This document shows positions 8,220-17,359 of a DNA stretch of 64,000 bases, in pieces; the stretch's first letter is position 1; each line of letters starts with the position of its first letter. The notes beneath the pieces were generated by a model. That model ran no database searches, had not been told where the DNA came from, and worked only from the letters and a program-made list of their open reading frames with translations. The position numbers were made by a program, and so were the translations under genes. This DNA is from Collinsella sp. (GTDB lineage Bacteria; Actinomycetota; Coriobacteriia; Coriobacteriales; Coriobacteriaceae). The stretch is from the NCBI GenBank assembly GCA_019425005.1, contig JAHYYK010000001.1, positions 71,854-135,853 of the forward strand. The letters run 5' to 3'.

Positions 8220-10079
8220 TCACTGGGCAAACTGGCTGCGGTAGAGCTCGGCGTAGAAGCCACCTGCCGCTAGCAGCTCGTCGTGTGTGCCGCGCTCGAT
8301 AATCTGGCCGTCGCGCATGACCAGAATGCAGTCGGCGTTGCGGATCGTCGACAGGCGATGCGCCACAACAAAGCTGGTACGACCGGCCATGAGCTCGTCA
8401 AATGCCGCCTGAACCTGCAGCTCGGTGCGCGTATCGATGCTCGAGGTCGCCTCGTCCAGCAGCAAGATCGCCGGGTCGGTGAGCATGGCGCGCGCGATGC
8501 ACAGCAGCTGTTTTTGACCTTGGCTAAACGTGCCGCCGTCCTCGCCGATCACCGTATCGTAGCCGCCTGGCAGCTGCACGATAAACTTGTGCGCATGCGC
8601 GCGCTTGGCAGCCTCGATAACCTGTTCGCGCGTGGCATCCGGGCAACCGTAAGCGATGTTTTCCGCCACGGTGCCCTCAAACAGCCAAGTGTCCTGCAGC
8701 ACCATGCCAAAGGCACGGCGCAGGCTTGCGCGCGTGTAGTCACGCGAGGAACGGCCATCGACCGCAATGCGACCGGCGTCGATATCGTAAAAGCGCAGCA
8801 ACAGGTTGATGAGCGTCGTCTTGCCACAGCCCGTGGGGCCGACCAGGGCAAAGCGCATGCCGGGCTTGGCATCGATGCAGATATCCTGCAGCAGCTTGCG
8901 GTCGGGCACGTAGCTAAAGTCCACGTGCTCAAAGGCGACCTCGCCCTGCGGCGCGGCAAGCTTTACAGCGTCCGACGCGTCGGGCTCCTGCTCGCGCGCA
9001 TCGAGCAGCGCAAACATGCGGCGCGCCGAGGCGTACGCGGTCTGGATCTGCGTAATGACGTTGGTGACCTCGTTGAACGGCTTGGTGTACTGGTTGGCGT
9101 AGGACAGGAAAATCTGCACGCCGCCCACCGTGAGCGCCGCAGGCACGCCCGCGATCACGCCCACGCAGCCGATCACAGCGACCACGGCATAGATGATGTT
9201 ATTGATAAAGCGCGTGCCGGGGTTGGAAAGCGAACCCATAAACTGCGCGCGCTCACCCGCGGTGTAGAGCTCAGCATTGAGGGCATCGAAGCGCTGCTGA
9301 GCGTGCGTGCCGTAGGCGAAGGCGTCCACGAGCTTTTGCTCACCCACATACTCCTCGATATGACCACCGAGCTGCCCTTGAATACGCTGCTGCGCCGTAA
9401 AGCTCTTGTTGGAAAGCTTGGCGATGGCGCCGGCTGCAAAAATGGAAAGCGGCGTGACGAGCACCACCACGAGCGTCATGGCCAGGTTAATGGAGAGCAT
9501 AAACGCGAGCGTACCCACGATGGTGATAACGCCGGTGAAAAGCTGCGTGAAGCCCTGCAGCAGACCGTCGCCCACCTGGTCGACGTCATTGACCACGCGG
9601 CTCATAAGGTCGCCGTGGGCATGGCTGTCGATAAAGCTGAGCGGCATACGGCTGAGCTTGTCGCTCGCCTCCACGCGCATGTCACGCACCGTCTCGTAGG
9701 ACAGGCGGTTGACGCAGTAGCCCTGCAGCCACTGGAAGGCCGCGGCACCTACGACGACAATCGCGAGCTTGGTGACAAGCGGCAGCAGTGCATCGAAATT
9801 CACCTGGCCCGCGGCAACGATCAGGTCGATGCCCTCACCGATAAGGATAGGCGTGTAGAGCTGCAGAATCACCGAGATGGCGGCGCTCACAAACGACGCC
9901 GTAAACGAAATACGGTGCGGACGGACGTAACCCATCAGGCGGCGGGTCACCGCGCCCACGGGATAGCGCTCGGGGTCGCCGGGCTGACGCGGGCCGTCAC
10001 CCAGATCGTTGAGGCTATCGTTGCCGGACACGTTGGCGGTCATCGTGGCGACCGAACCGGAAGAAGTGTACGGATTCAT
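8220..10079 (-). CDS. ABC exporter half-transporter (membrane-ATPase fusion), subunit with catalytic Glu
   Basis: A 619-residue type IV ABC exporter with six membrane segments (about 50-320) and a C-terminal ATPase domain. Motifs are Walker A GPTGCGKT, signature FSQGQKQ (the usual SGGQ is altered) and Walker B LLLDEATSS with the catalytic Glu. Its ATG follows the stop of the upstream half-transporter with no gap, so the two are translationally coupled. In heterodimeric exporters such as TM287/288, one site is intact and the other degenerate, and this pair fits that pattern. The substrate is unknown; multidrug or peptide export is the usual inference for MdlAB-like pairs. Confidence 0.92.
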   Translation of the reverse strand: MNPYTSSGSVATMTANVSGNDSLNDLGDGPRQPGDPERYPVGAVTRRLMGYVRPHRISFTASFVSAAISVILQLYTPILIGEGIDLIVAAGQVNFDALLPLVTKLAIVVVGAAAFQWLQGYCVNRLSYETVRDMRVEASDKLSRMPLSFIDSHAHGDLMSRVVNDVDQVGDGLLQGFTQLFTGVITIVGTLAFMLSINLAMTLVVVLVTPLSIFAAGAIAKLSNKSFTAQQRIQGQLGGHIEEYVGEQKLVDAFAYGTHAQQRFDALNAELYTAGERAQFMGSLSNPGTRFINNIIYAVVAVIGCVGVIAGVPAALTVGGVQIFLSYANQYTKPFNEVTNVITQIQTAYASARRMFALLDAREQEPDASDAVKLAAPQGEVAFEHVDFSYVPDRKLLQDICIDAKPGMRFALVGPTGCGKTTLINLLLRFYDIDAGRIAVDGRSSRDYTRASLRRAFGMVLQDTWLFEGTVAENIAYGCPDATREQVIEAAKRAHAHKFIVQLPGGYDTVIGEDGGTFSQGQKQLLCIARAMLTDPAILLLDEATSSIDTRTELQVQAAFDELMAGRTSFVVAHRLSTIRNADCILVMRDGQIIERGTHDELLAAGGFYAELYRSQFAQ

Positions 10080-11942
10080 TTAGCAGCCCTTCTTTGCGCA
10101 GGCGGATGCGGGGACAGTCGGGGCGGACGCGGGACTTGAAACGGACGCGGGTGTCGCACTCCCCTGCTGGCCCTCGAGTTCCTCGCGGCGCAGCTGCGAC
10201 TGGCAAATCTCGCGATAGAGCTGGCAGCTTGCATACAACTCGTCATGCGTGCCCAGGCCCGCAACCGAGCCATGGTCGAGTACGCAGATCATGTCGGCAT
10301 CGCGCACGGTCGAGACGCGCTGGCTCACGATGACGGTCGTCAGCGGCAGCCCGCCCTCGGCGGCACCGCGCACGCTGCGCTCGCGAATGGCGTGGCGAAG
10401 CGCCGCGTCAGTCTTAAAGTCGAGCGCCGAGGCGGAATCGTCCATGATCAGGACCTGTGGCGAGCCCACCAGGGCGCGCGCGATGGTCAGGCGCTGGCGC
10501 TGGCCACCGCTAAAGTTCTTGCCGCCCGCCTCGACCGGGGCATCGAGCCCCTGCGGCTTGTTGCGCACGAACTCGCTCGCCTGCGCCATGTCGAGCGCCG
10601 CCCAGAGCTCCTCGTCGGTTGCCGCCTCGTCGCGCCAGGTCAGGTTGCTGCGGATGGTGCCGCTCACGAGCGACGCGCGCTGCGGAACGGTCGCGACCAC
10701 ATGGCGCAGCTGGTCGAGCGGCCAGGTGCGCACGTCGGCGCCCATCACGCTCACGCCGCCGGTGCCCGCATCGTACAGGCGCGGGATGAGCGAGACGAGC
10801 GTGGACTTACCACTGCCCGTACCGCCAATAATGCCGAGCGTCTTGCCCAGCGGGAGCTCCAGGGTCACATCGTTGACGGCATTGGCAGCGCCGGCGCCAA
10901 AGGAGAAGCTCGCATGGCTCAAGCTCAGCGCAGGAACTGGAGCGACATTGCCCGGCTTGGGCAGCGCAACCGGCTGGTTGCCCTCGTCAGCGATGCTCGG
11001 CACGCAATTGAGCACCTCGTTGATACGCGACGCGCTGGCGCTCGCCTTGGTAAAGACCACGACCAGGTTGGCGACGTACACGATGGAGGTCAGGGTCTGC
11101 GTCATGTAGTTCACGAACGCCATGACCTGACCCTGCGTGAGCTCGCCCACGTTGACCTGGATGCCGCCCACCCACAGGATGGCGCACACGCCCAGGTTCA
11201 TCACAAGAAACGTGACGGGGTTGAGAATCGACGAGAGCTTGCCCACCGCGATGGCAGTATTGGCCTGGTCATCGGCGGCTTGGGCAAAGCGCTCGCGCTC
11301 GTGGTCTTCGCACACAAACGCGAGAACCACGCGGGCGCCCGAAAGCCCCTCGCGGCAGATAAGCGCGATGCGGTCGAGCTTTGCCTGCAGCTGCTTGTAG
11401 TAGGGAATGCAGCGCGCCATGACAAACCAAAACACCAGGCCAATGGCGGGCGTGCAAATCAAAAAGATCATGCCGAGCTTAAGGTCGATGGCAAGGGCCG
11501 CGACCATGGAGCCCACCGCCAGGAAAGGCCAGCGGATGAGCATGCGCACGCCCAGCGCCACGGCGAGCTGAACCTGGTTGACGTCGTTGGTAATGCGCGT
11601 GATGAGCGACGGCGTGCCGAAGCGGTCGAGTTCGGCATAGCTCAGCTTGTTGATGTGCTGGTAGAGCGCACCGCGAATGTCGGTGCCCATACCCTGCGAG
11701 GTCAGCGCCGCCATCTTTTGGCAGACGAGCGTAAACGAGATACCGATCACAGCCATGGCGCCAAGTACCATGCCATAGTGGACGACGGCACTCACGTCGT
11801 GCGCACCGATACCTTTATCGATCATCTGGGCAATCACCAGCGGCGTCAGCAGGTCAAAGATCACTTCGATCAGCTTGCACGCAGGGCCAATCACCATATA
11901 GCGACGAAACTTACCACCAAAACGCCTGAGCAGCTCAATCAT
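10080..11942 (-). CDS. ABC exporter half-transporter with degenerate Walker B
   Basis: A 620-residue membrane-ATPase fusion. The ATPase domain has Walker A GGTGSGKST, a canonical signature FSGGQRQR and Walker B LIMDDSASA, where Asp replaces the catalytic Glu. It would therefore supply the non-hydrolysing site of a heterodimer with the gene that follows. The ATG at 11942 is preferred because GGGAG lies nine bases upstream; a GTG at 11975 has no ribosome site. The C-terminal tail is rich in Ala, Ser and Pro. It is the first gene of a two-gene operon, and no regulator is adjacent. Confidence 0.92.
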   Translation of the reverse strand: MIELLRRFGGKFRRYMVIGPACKLIEVIFDLLTPLVIAQMIDKGIGAHDVSAVVHYGMVLGAMAVIGISFTLVCQKMAALTSQGMGTDIRGALYQHINKLSYAELDRFGTPSLITRITNDVNQVQLAVALGVRMLIRWPFLAVGSMVAALAIDLKLGMIFLICTPAIGLVFWFVMARCIPYYKQLQAKLDRIALICREGLSGARVVLAFVCEDHERERFAQAADDQANTAIAVGKLSSILNPVTFLVMNLGVCAILWVGGIQVNVGELTQGQVMAFVNYMTQTLTSIVYVANLVVVFTKASASASRINEVLNCVPSIADEGNQPVALPKPGNVAPVPALSLSHASFSFGAGAANAVNDVTLELPLGKTLGIIGGTGSGKSTLVSLIPRLYDAGTGGVSVMGADVRTWPLDQLRHVVATVPQRASLVSGTIRSNLTWRDEAATDEELWAALDMAQASEFVRNKPQGLDAPVEAGGKNFSGGQRQRLTIARALVGSPQVLIMDDSASALDFKTDAALRHAIRERSVRGAAEGGLPLTTVIVSQRVSTVRDADMICVLDHGSVAGLGTHDELYASCQLYREICQSQLRREELEGQQGSATPASVSSPASAPTVPASACAKKGC

Positions 11943-12155
11943 AAAAAGGCGCTCCCTATCATCATTCACACTCAATTCGAATCATGATAGTACGGTGAGC
12001 CCAAAAGAAGCGTAAACAACTCGTCATTTCTAATGGGATTCGGTTTCCAGAGAAGCGGAGGGGTGCGCATGCCCGGTCAGCGGCGCGCCAATCGCTTGGT
12101 ATACTTACAGTAGTGCTACCAGCCGAGCCGCCGACCCTTGAAATGAGGTGCCGAG

Positions 12156-13151
12156 ATGAACGACATTCTCGCAAGAAGAGCAAGACGAGCAACTGTGGGC
12201 ATCGCCCTTTCCGCGGCACTTGTCGCGGGAATCGCCCCCCCCGTAACGGCGATCGCGGCAGAAACCAGTTCCCCCACCGGTGCAGTTGCCTTGCAGTCGG
12301 AAGATGCGGCCGCCGCAAAAGAAAAAGCGTATGCAGCCATGCAGGAAGCGCTCAAAAACCTCGAGGCCGCAAAAGACGCCGCAAGTCCTGAGAAACTTGC
12401 GGTAATTGATGATGACATTGCCGCTTTTCAAGAGATCTACGACATGGTGGTGACGGAAGCCGCCAAATGGAGGAAACCCCTTCCCGCCATGCAAGCGAAC
12501 GTCGATGCAGCCCAAGCCAAATACGATGAGGCCCACAACCGGACAAGCGGCCTTCAGGCAGAATTAAATAAGGCAATCGACGACGGAGCTTCTAACGAAA
12601 CTATTAAGCAGTTGCGAGGTGAGATCATGTCGGCAGAAAGGCGAGAAAAATCTTGTGAAGATGATCTTCACCGCTGCCAACGCCGGCTCGAAAGCCAGGA
12701 AAAACGGGTTCAGTATTTCGAAAGTGAGGCAGAGGAAGCCAAAGCCCACATCGATGAGGACGTAGCCAAGCGAGATGCGCTCCTCGGCGATTTGGAAAAG
12801 GCGCAAGCGGCCTATGACGACGCCTGCAAGGCATACGAAGAGGCAAAGGCCGCGGCAGACAAGGCCGCCTCGCCCGAGATAGCAAAACCGACCGAGACAG
12901 TGCCTCCCTCCGGCTCAGCGCAACCGACCGAGACGACACAGCCCACCGGCTCGTCCGCGACCAGTAAAGACACCTCGCCAAGCTCCACCAAGCAAGCGAA
13001 CTCGAGCAGCGGGAAGCAAGCAAATACGACCGCCGGCAAGCTCGCAAACACGGGCGACACAGCACCGAGCGCAATCGCACTCGTAGCAGTCGCCGCCGCA
13101 GGCCTCGGAATAACCGCCACTGCCACACGCCGCATCAAGAACTCAAAATAG
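12156..13151 (+). CDS. Cell-wall anchored coiled-coil protein (LANTG sorting signal)
   Basis: A 331-residue protein with a signal peptide (residues 1-35, ending TAIAAE), a long charged helical region (about 50-235) rich in Glu, Lys and Ala and suited to coiled coil, and a Ser/Thr/Pro-rich linker (about 240-295). The C-terminus holds a sortase signal: KLANTGD, a hydrophobic stretch and the basic tail RRIKNSK. Sortase would thus attach it to peptidoglycan. GAGGTG precedes the ATG at 12156. It is a single gene, divergent from the ABC exporter operon, with a strong terminator behind. The binding partner is unknown. Confidence 0.85.
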   Translation: MNDILARRARRATVGIALSAALVAGIAPPVTAIAAETSSPTGAVALQSEDAAAAKEKAYAAMQEALKNLEAAKDAASPEKLAVIDDDIAAFQEIYDMVVTEAAKWRKPLPAMQANVDAAQAKYDEAHNRTSGLQAELNKAIDDGASNETIKQLRGEIMSAERREKSCEDDLHRCQRRLESQEKRVQYFESEAEEAKAHIDEDVAKRDALLGDLEKAQAAYDDACKAYEEAKAAADKAASPEIAKPTETVPPSGSAQPTETTQPTGSSATSKDTSPSSTKQANSSSGKQANTTAGKLANTGDTAPSAIALVAVAAAGLGITATATRRIKNSK

Positions 13152-13194
13152 CTGCCAGCGGCTATTGTCTTTGCCAATCCACAAGCCAAGAGAC

Positions 13195-13237
13195 AAAAAG
13201 AGGCCCGTTTCCCCATCTAGGGAAACGGGCCTCTTTA
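13195..13237 (+). terminator. Bidirectional terminator hairpin
   Basis: A 14-bp stem (GAGGCCCGTTTCCC and its complement) with a short loop, with A5 before it and CTTTA after it. It ends the LANTG-protein transcript and could also stop minus-strand transcription. Confidence 0.8.
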
Positions 13238-13371
13238 ACTGCAAAAATTCAAGCAACAGCACCGCCGCCTCTTGAACCACGCAGCCATCAATGCCCAGAC
13301 AACGCCAGCGAGCAGCAAAAGGCACGGGATTAAAATATTCAGATAAATGTGACCCTTCAGGCGGTTTTGGT

Positions 13372-13478
13372 CGGCTACCCGCGAGTGCCGGCAGGGCGCT
13401 TGGTAGTCGAGCGATCCCGCAGGCGAAGCCGAGGACCAGCGAGACACCAAGCGCCCTGCCGGCACTCGCGGGTAGCCG
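13372..13478. repeat. Long hairpin with 33-bp perfect arms, downstream of SRP RNA
   Basis: Arms 13372-13404 and 13446-13478 are exact complements around a 41-base loop. It begins ten bases beyond the SRP RNA T-run on the minus strand. No coding potential is evident. Confidence 0.85.
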
Positions 13479-13487
13479 CGGCACCAA

Positions 13488-13609
13488 AAAACGCCTGCGC
13501 ACTCGATGGATTCGGATGCCCGACAGAGGCTCCTTATGGCTGCTTCCTTCCGGACCTGACCAGATTCGGAACATGTCGTCATCCGAACCCATCGAACGCG
13601 CTAGGCGCT
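13488..13609 (-). ncRNA. ffs: Signal recognition particle RNA (4.5S type)
   Basis: The minus strand carries GGTCAGGTCCGGAAGGAAGC, the nearly invariant apical domain bound by Ffh. It is flanked by a long helix: GATGGGTTCGGAT (13593-13581) pairs with ATCCGAATCCATC (13517-13505), extended by CGCCTAGCGCG against GCGCAGGCG. A T6 run at 13491-13486 follows and acts as terminator. The length of about 120 nt fits a small bacterial SRP RNA without an Alu domain. The RNA, with Ffh, directs nascent membrane and secreted proteins to the Sec translocon. The 5' end is placed from the helix and promoter and may be off by a few bases. Confidence 0.93.
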
Positions 13610-13615
13610 CGGTAT

Positions 13616-13644
13616 ATCTTACCCGCTCCCGCCCGATGGGGCAA
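13616..13644 (-). promoter_or_regulatory. SRP RNA promoter
   Basis: On the minus strand TTGCCC (13644-13639) and TAAGAT (13621-13616) are separated by exactly 17 bases, placing the start of transcription at the 5' end of the predicted SRP RNA. Confidence 0.65.
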
Positions 13645-13652
13645 GACAGCTA

Positions 13653-13736
13653 ATTTGGGACGGGGCTTTTTTGACTACTTTTTGACTGGTGGGGCATCAG
13701 GGTGGCGAAAGTAGTCAAGGAGGCCCCGTCCTAAAT
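13653..13736. repeat. Imperfect long hairpin (29-bp arms)
   Basis: Left arm 13653-13681 and right arm 13708-13736 pair with about four mismatches. The arm contains TTTGGGACGGGGC, which recurs at 26530-26549 in the loop of another hairpin. Confidence 0.7.
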
Positions 13737-13753
13737 AGACTGATCTGGTGCTG

Positions 13754-13915
13754 TGCCACGAAAAGGGCCCATCTACTACGTTTAGGTCGCAGGGGTCGAC
13801 CATAGCCGACTTTTTCGAAAATCGGCAAGCTTTCTACCTGCGGTTTTGTTTTTGCAAATTCCGGGATGGTCGAGGGTGGCCGGCTTAACGTAGTAGATGG
13901 TCGCATTTCGTGGCA
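13754..13915. repeat. Imperfect long hairpin with nested stem
   Basis: Arms of about 30 bases (13754-13783 and 13886-13915) share TGCCACGAAA and CATCTACTACGTT in inverted orientation. Inside lies a smaller stem around GACTTTTTCGAAAATCGG. No coding potential is seen. Confidence 0.65.
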
Positions 13916-13964
13916 AACGGTCCGACCCAAGACCCAAGGCAGCCAACCTCGAATGGCCATTCTC

Positions 13965-14034
13965 AAAGTTGCGGTGGAATACGGACTGAATTGGCCCCTT
14001 AAAGGCAAAAACACTCCGTATTCCACCGCAACTT
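13965..14034. repeat. Hairpin with 20-bp perfect arms at the end of the tadA-glxK gene
   Basis: AAGTTGCGGTGGAATACGGA (13966-13985) is the exact complement of 14015-14034, with a 29-base loop. It lies 16 bases after the stop of the minus-strand gene and may serve as its terminator, although no T-run follows. Confidence 0.75.
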
Positions 14035-14049
14035 ATAGGGAGATAGGCC

Positions 14050-15831
14050 TTAGAGGCGAGCGAGGTCATAGGCTTGTGCGGCTGACTCGCCGGCGCAGAT
14101 AAGGTTGGCTGTGGCTTCTTGCGGATCGAGTGCCCGCTCCAGGTCCATGGGCTTGCGACAGATCGGCAGTACAAGGTCGATGCCCTGCTCGTACACCGCA
14201 TCCAAGTTGTCGGCGCGACCGCCCACGACAGCGGCCACCGGCTTGCCATATCGCTTGGCACGGCGGGCCACGCCCACCGGCGCCTTACCGGCGGCGGACT
14301 GCTCGTCCATATTGCCCTCGCCCGTTATGACCAGGTCGACATCGCGCACATGTTCGTCAAACCCCACGAGATCGAGCACCGTCTCCACACCCGAGTGTAG
14401 CTCCGCACCGAGTGCCAGCAACGCCGCGCCCAAGCCACCGGCAGCGCCCGCGCCGGGCACGCCGAGCACCGAGCCAAATGTCCGTGCGCCCTCGGGTGTG
14501 CGCAACAACCCCTGGGCCCGAGCCTCGACAATTGCCGTATCGAGTAGACGACCGTAGCCGACCATCCAGCTGTCGCACCTGCTCAGCGCCTCGGCGTCAC
14601 CCGTCGGCAAGCCTTTCTGCCCGCCAAACACCGCTAATGCGCCCCGACGCCCCACGAGCGGATTCTCGACATCCGAAAGCACAACGATACGAGCGCCATC
14701 CAAAGCCTGCAGCGCTGGCGCCAAATCAACGCTCGCCACCCGCTCAAGGCCGGCAAGACCGGGGGCGATATCGCAGCCCTGATCATCGACCACACGCGCG
14801 CCCAGCGCCTGCAGCATGCCGGCGCCGCCGTCGTTGGTGGCACTACCGCCCAAGCCAATATAGATAGTCTTTGCACCCGCGCGAACCGCACGAAGCATCA
14901 GTTCGCCCACGCCATAGGTTGTGGCCGCCAACGCTGCCGATTCCGTGCAAGGCGAATACCCAATACCCGCCGTCTCGGCCATCTCAATGACCGCGGACTC
15001 GCGCTCGGCATCTACCAGCATCCGGGCAGACACGGGTTCACCAAAGGGACCTGCCACCTCGCAGGTCGAGAGCTCGCCACCACGCGCGGCAACGGCGTCG
15101 AGCGTTCCCTCGCCACCATCTGCCAGCGGCAAAGCGTTCAGCTCGGCATCGGGCCAAACGCGGCGCACGCCCTCGGCAACCGCTGCCTCCGCCTGCGCGC
15201 TCGAAACGCTGCCCTTAAAGGAGTCAATTGCCAGCAGCACGCGGCGGGGCCGGCGGCACGCAGGACCAAAGTCAACCGCCGTGTCAGCATCCTCACCGGC
15301 ACCTGCAAGCGCTGCGGCGTGAGCGGCATGCGCCTCAAGATCGGCCCCACAACCGCAATCAGTGCCGCCCGCTCCGCGCAGACCGCCAAAATAGCTACTC
15401 AGCAGCTCGCGGCATTCATCCGCCAGGACCCCAGCCGTCACGTTAAACCGATGATTCAGGCGCGAATCGGCATTCAGGTCATACAGCGAACCCAGCGCGC
15501 CCGCCTTGGCATCACTCGCGCCATACACGCAGCGCCCCACGCGCGCGTTGACCATAAGTCCCGCACACATGCAGCAGGGTTCGAGCGTCACGTAGACCGT
15601 ACAGTCGGAAAGGCGCCAGCGGCCAAGCGCCTGGGCAGCGGCGCACAGGGCCGCGAACTCTGCATGCGCCGAAGGGTCCTGGTCGAGCTCGCGCCGATTG
15701 TGCGCCCTCGCGACGATCTCGCCGTCGCGCACCACTACGGCTCCGATGGGCACCTCGCCCACCGCCGCGGCGGCTCGCGCCTCGGCCAGCGCCTCGCGCA
15801 TGAACTTCTCGTCGATTTCGGTGATCGTCAT
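14050..15831 (-). CDS. Fusion of tRNA adenosine deaminase (TadA) and glycerate kinase
   Basis: A 593-residue protein with two complete enzyme domains in one frame. Residues 1-160 are TadA-like: SAHAEF supplies the zinc His56 and proton-shuttle Glu58, and LEPCCMCAG supplies zinc Cys86 and Cys89. TadA converts the wobble adenosine of tRNA-Arg(ACG) to inosine. Residues about 200-593 match glycerate kinase family 2 (LLAIDSFKGSVSSAQAE, GLGGSATNDGGAGM, DLVITGEGNMDEQSAAGKAP). A Cys/His/Ala-rich linker joins them. The ATG at 15831 has GGGAAGG upstream; the open frame continues 17 codons further without a better start. The two activities have no known link, so co-transcription that became a fusion is the simplest view. 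A sequencing frameshift would not join them this cleanly. Confidence 0.9.
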   Translation of the reverse strand: MTITEIDEKFMREALAEARAAAAVGEVPIGAVVVRDGEIVARAHNRRELDQDPSAHAEFAALCAAAQALGRWRLSDCTVYVTLEPCCMCAGLMVNARVGRCVYGASDAKAGALGSLYDLNADSRLNHRFNVTAGVLADECRELLSSYFGGLRGAGGTDCGCGADLEAHAAHAAALAGAGEDADTAVDFGPACRRPRRVLLAIDSFKGSVSSAQAEAAVAEGVRRVWPDAELNALPLADGGEGTLDAVAARGGELSTCEVAGPFGEPVSARMLVDAERESAVIEMAETAGIGYSPCTESAALAATTYGVGELMLRAVRAGAKTIYIGLGGSATNDGGAGMLQALGARVVDDQGCDIAPGLAGLERVASVDLAPALQALDGARIVVLSDVENPLVGRRGALAVFGGQKGLPTGDAEALSRCDSWMVGYGRLLDTAIVEARAQGLLRTPEGARTFGSVLGVPGAGAAGGLGAALLALGAELHSGVETVLDLVGFDEHVRDVDLVITGEGNMDEQSAAGKAPVGVARRAKRYGKPVAAVVGGRADNLDAVYEQGIDLVLPICRKPMDLERALDPQEATANLICAGESAAQAYDLARL

Positions 15832-15882
15832 CGTTCGCCTTCCCTGTTGCAAATTCAAAACGATGCTATCATTACGACTCAC

Positions 15883-15972
15883 GGAGAGATGGCAGAGCGG
15901 TTGAATGCGGCGGTCTTGAAAACCGTTGAGCGCGAGAGCGTTCCGGGGGTTCGAATCCCCCTCTCTCCGCCA
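15883..15972 (+). tRNA. tRNA-Ser (anticodon TGA)
   Basis: The acceptor stem GGAGAGA pairs with TCTCTCC, followed by G and an encoded CCA. The anticodon loop CTTGAAA gives TGA. A long variable arm (GAGCGCGAGAGCGTTC) and the T-loop GGTTCGAATCC identify a class II serine tRNA. It lies divergent to the tadA fusion and immediately before the TetR gene's 3' end. Confidence 0.95.
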
Positions 15973-15975
15973 CTT

Positions 15976-16572
15976 TTAGTGATGCACCGGTGTCATGGTC
16001 CGCTCAAACAGCGCATCGACCACGTCGGCCATCTCGGGTCGACGCTCAAGATCGTGGCCCGATTCCCACCATATCGTGAAAAGTCGAATAATACCGCCGG
16101 CGACAAACTCAGACGTCGTCTCGAGTGACACGGGGGCCAGGGCATCCTCGGCAAGCACGTTCATCACACGCTCGCGGATGGAGCGGGCAATACGGTCGCA
16201 AATAACGTCGGTCAGCATTCCCGACATGCTGCTCGCCAAAATGTTGTCCATGAGCTGCTCATGGGCCAGAATCAGGTCCATGGCATCGTCCAAAATCGCG
16301 TGCCGGAGCGCGCGCACGTCCTCGGCAGACACTGTGCCGGCCTCATCGGGCTGTTTTTGCGGCAAGCCGGACATGAGCTCATCGATATAAAAGGCAAAGT
16401 AATCGTTCTTGTCGCGAAAGTGCTTGTAGAACGTCGTGCGGCGAATCATGGCTCGGTCGCACAGCATGGCAACCGTCAGGTCCTCAAAACGATGCTCCTC
16501 GAGAAGCTCGGTGAAAGCATCGAACAGGGCACGGTAGGTTTTCTTAATGCGAAGGTCCACTGGTATCGCCAT
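15976..16572 (-). CDS. TetR/AcrR-family transcriptional regulator
   Basis: A 198-residue regulator. Residues 8-55 form the TetR helix-turn-helix (LEEHRFEDLTVAMLCDRA, then RRTTFYKHFRDK). The C-terminal part is helical with hydrophobic ligand-pocket residues (IWWESGHDLERRPE). The ATG at 16572 is used because the frame upstream reads unlike protein, although GAGG lies directly against that ATG. A GTG at 16561 would have better spacing. It is divergent from lemA by 200 bases. The target is unknown. Confidence 0.85.
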   Translation of the reverse strand: MAIPVDLRIKKTYRALFDAFTELLEEHRFEDLTVAMLCDRAMIRRTTFYKHFRDKNDYFAFYIDELMSGLPQKQPDEAGTVSAEDVRALRHAILDDAMDLILAHEQLMDNILASSMSGMLTDVICDRIARSIRERVMNVLAEDALAPVSLETTSEFVAGGIIRLFTIWWESGHDLERRPEMADVVDALFERTMTPVHH

Positions 16573-16771
16573 CCTCAGGGCAAAGACAACACTCGTCAAT
16601 CTGTCGCATATCTTACACCTGTACCTCGCGCGTTTTACCCCGGTGCCGACCCCGCCGAAAACATAACGCTTACCGGAAAGTTCGGCACGGCAAAACGTTG
16701 CGGGTATACTAGTAGCGTTATACCAACGGCAGCTGGCGCATGCCGCCGCGGCCATTCGAAACGGAGACATC

Positions 16772-17323
16772 ATGATTACCGTCATCATCGGCATCGTTGT
16801 TGTCATTGTGATTGTCTGCGCCATCGCCGGCATCTACAACAACATGGTCACCAAGCGTAACCGCATCGATAACGCCTGGCAGAACATCGATACGCAGCTG
16901 CAGCGCCGCAACGACCTGATCCCCAACCTGGTCGAGACCGTCAAGGGCTACGCCAAGCACGAGCAAGAGACGCTCTCCGCCGTGATCAGCGCGCGTAACA
17001 CCGCCGTCAAGGCCACCACGCCCGAGGCCAAGATGGAAGCCGACAACGTGCTGACCGATGCGCTGCGCCAGCTCTTCGCCGTGGCCGAGGCCTACCCCGA
17101 TCTGAAGGCAAACACCAACTTTACGCAGCTGCAGGCATCGCTCGAGGATACCGAGAACAAGATTAGCTATGCACGCCAGAGCTACAACGACTGCGTGCTC
17201 AGCTACAACAACGCCATCCAGACGTTCCCGGCTGTCATCTTTGCCGGCATCTTCCAGTTTAAGGAGCGCCAGGGCTTCGAGGCCGCCGAAGCAGCCCGCC
17301 AGGCCCCGACCGTCAAGTTCTAG
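16772..17323 (+). CDS. lemA: LemA family protein
   Basis: A 183-residue protein with one N-terminal membrane helix (residues 2-22) and a long helical domain. Residues 29-60 (RNRIDNAWQNIDTQLQRR, then NDLIPNLVETVKGYAKHE) are the family hallmark, and the C-terminal YNNAIQTFP also fits. The length is typical. The role of LemA proteins is poorly defined; they sit at the membrane with the helical bundle on one face. GGAG precedes the ATG, and a T-rich terminator follows the stop. No associated peptidase or TPM-domain gene is adjacent. Confidence 0.92.
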   Translation: MITVIIGIVVVIVIVCAIAGIYNNMVTKRNRIDNAWQNIDTQLQRRNDLIPNLVETVKGYAKHEQETLSAVISARNTAVKATTPEAKMEADNVLTDALRQLFAVAEAYPDLKANTNFTQLQASLEDTENKISYARQSYNDCVLSYNNAIQTFPAVIFAGIFQFKERQGFEAAEAARQAPTVKF

Positions 17324-17359
17324 TAGTTTGACAGCGCATCTTTAATCGGCCAAATGCAT

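Noticed and set aside
8283..10139. Long plus-strand open frame opposite the ABC exporter gene, and similar frames at 10245-11987, 40693-42294, 42807-44312, 45312-46841 and 54969-57011
   Set aside because: Each is an antisense shadow of a clear gene. The translations are His/Arg/Gly-rich without motifs, a by-product of GC-rich codons.
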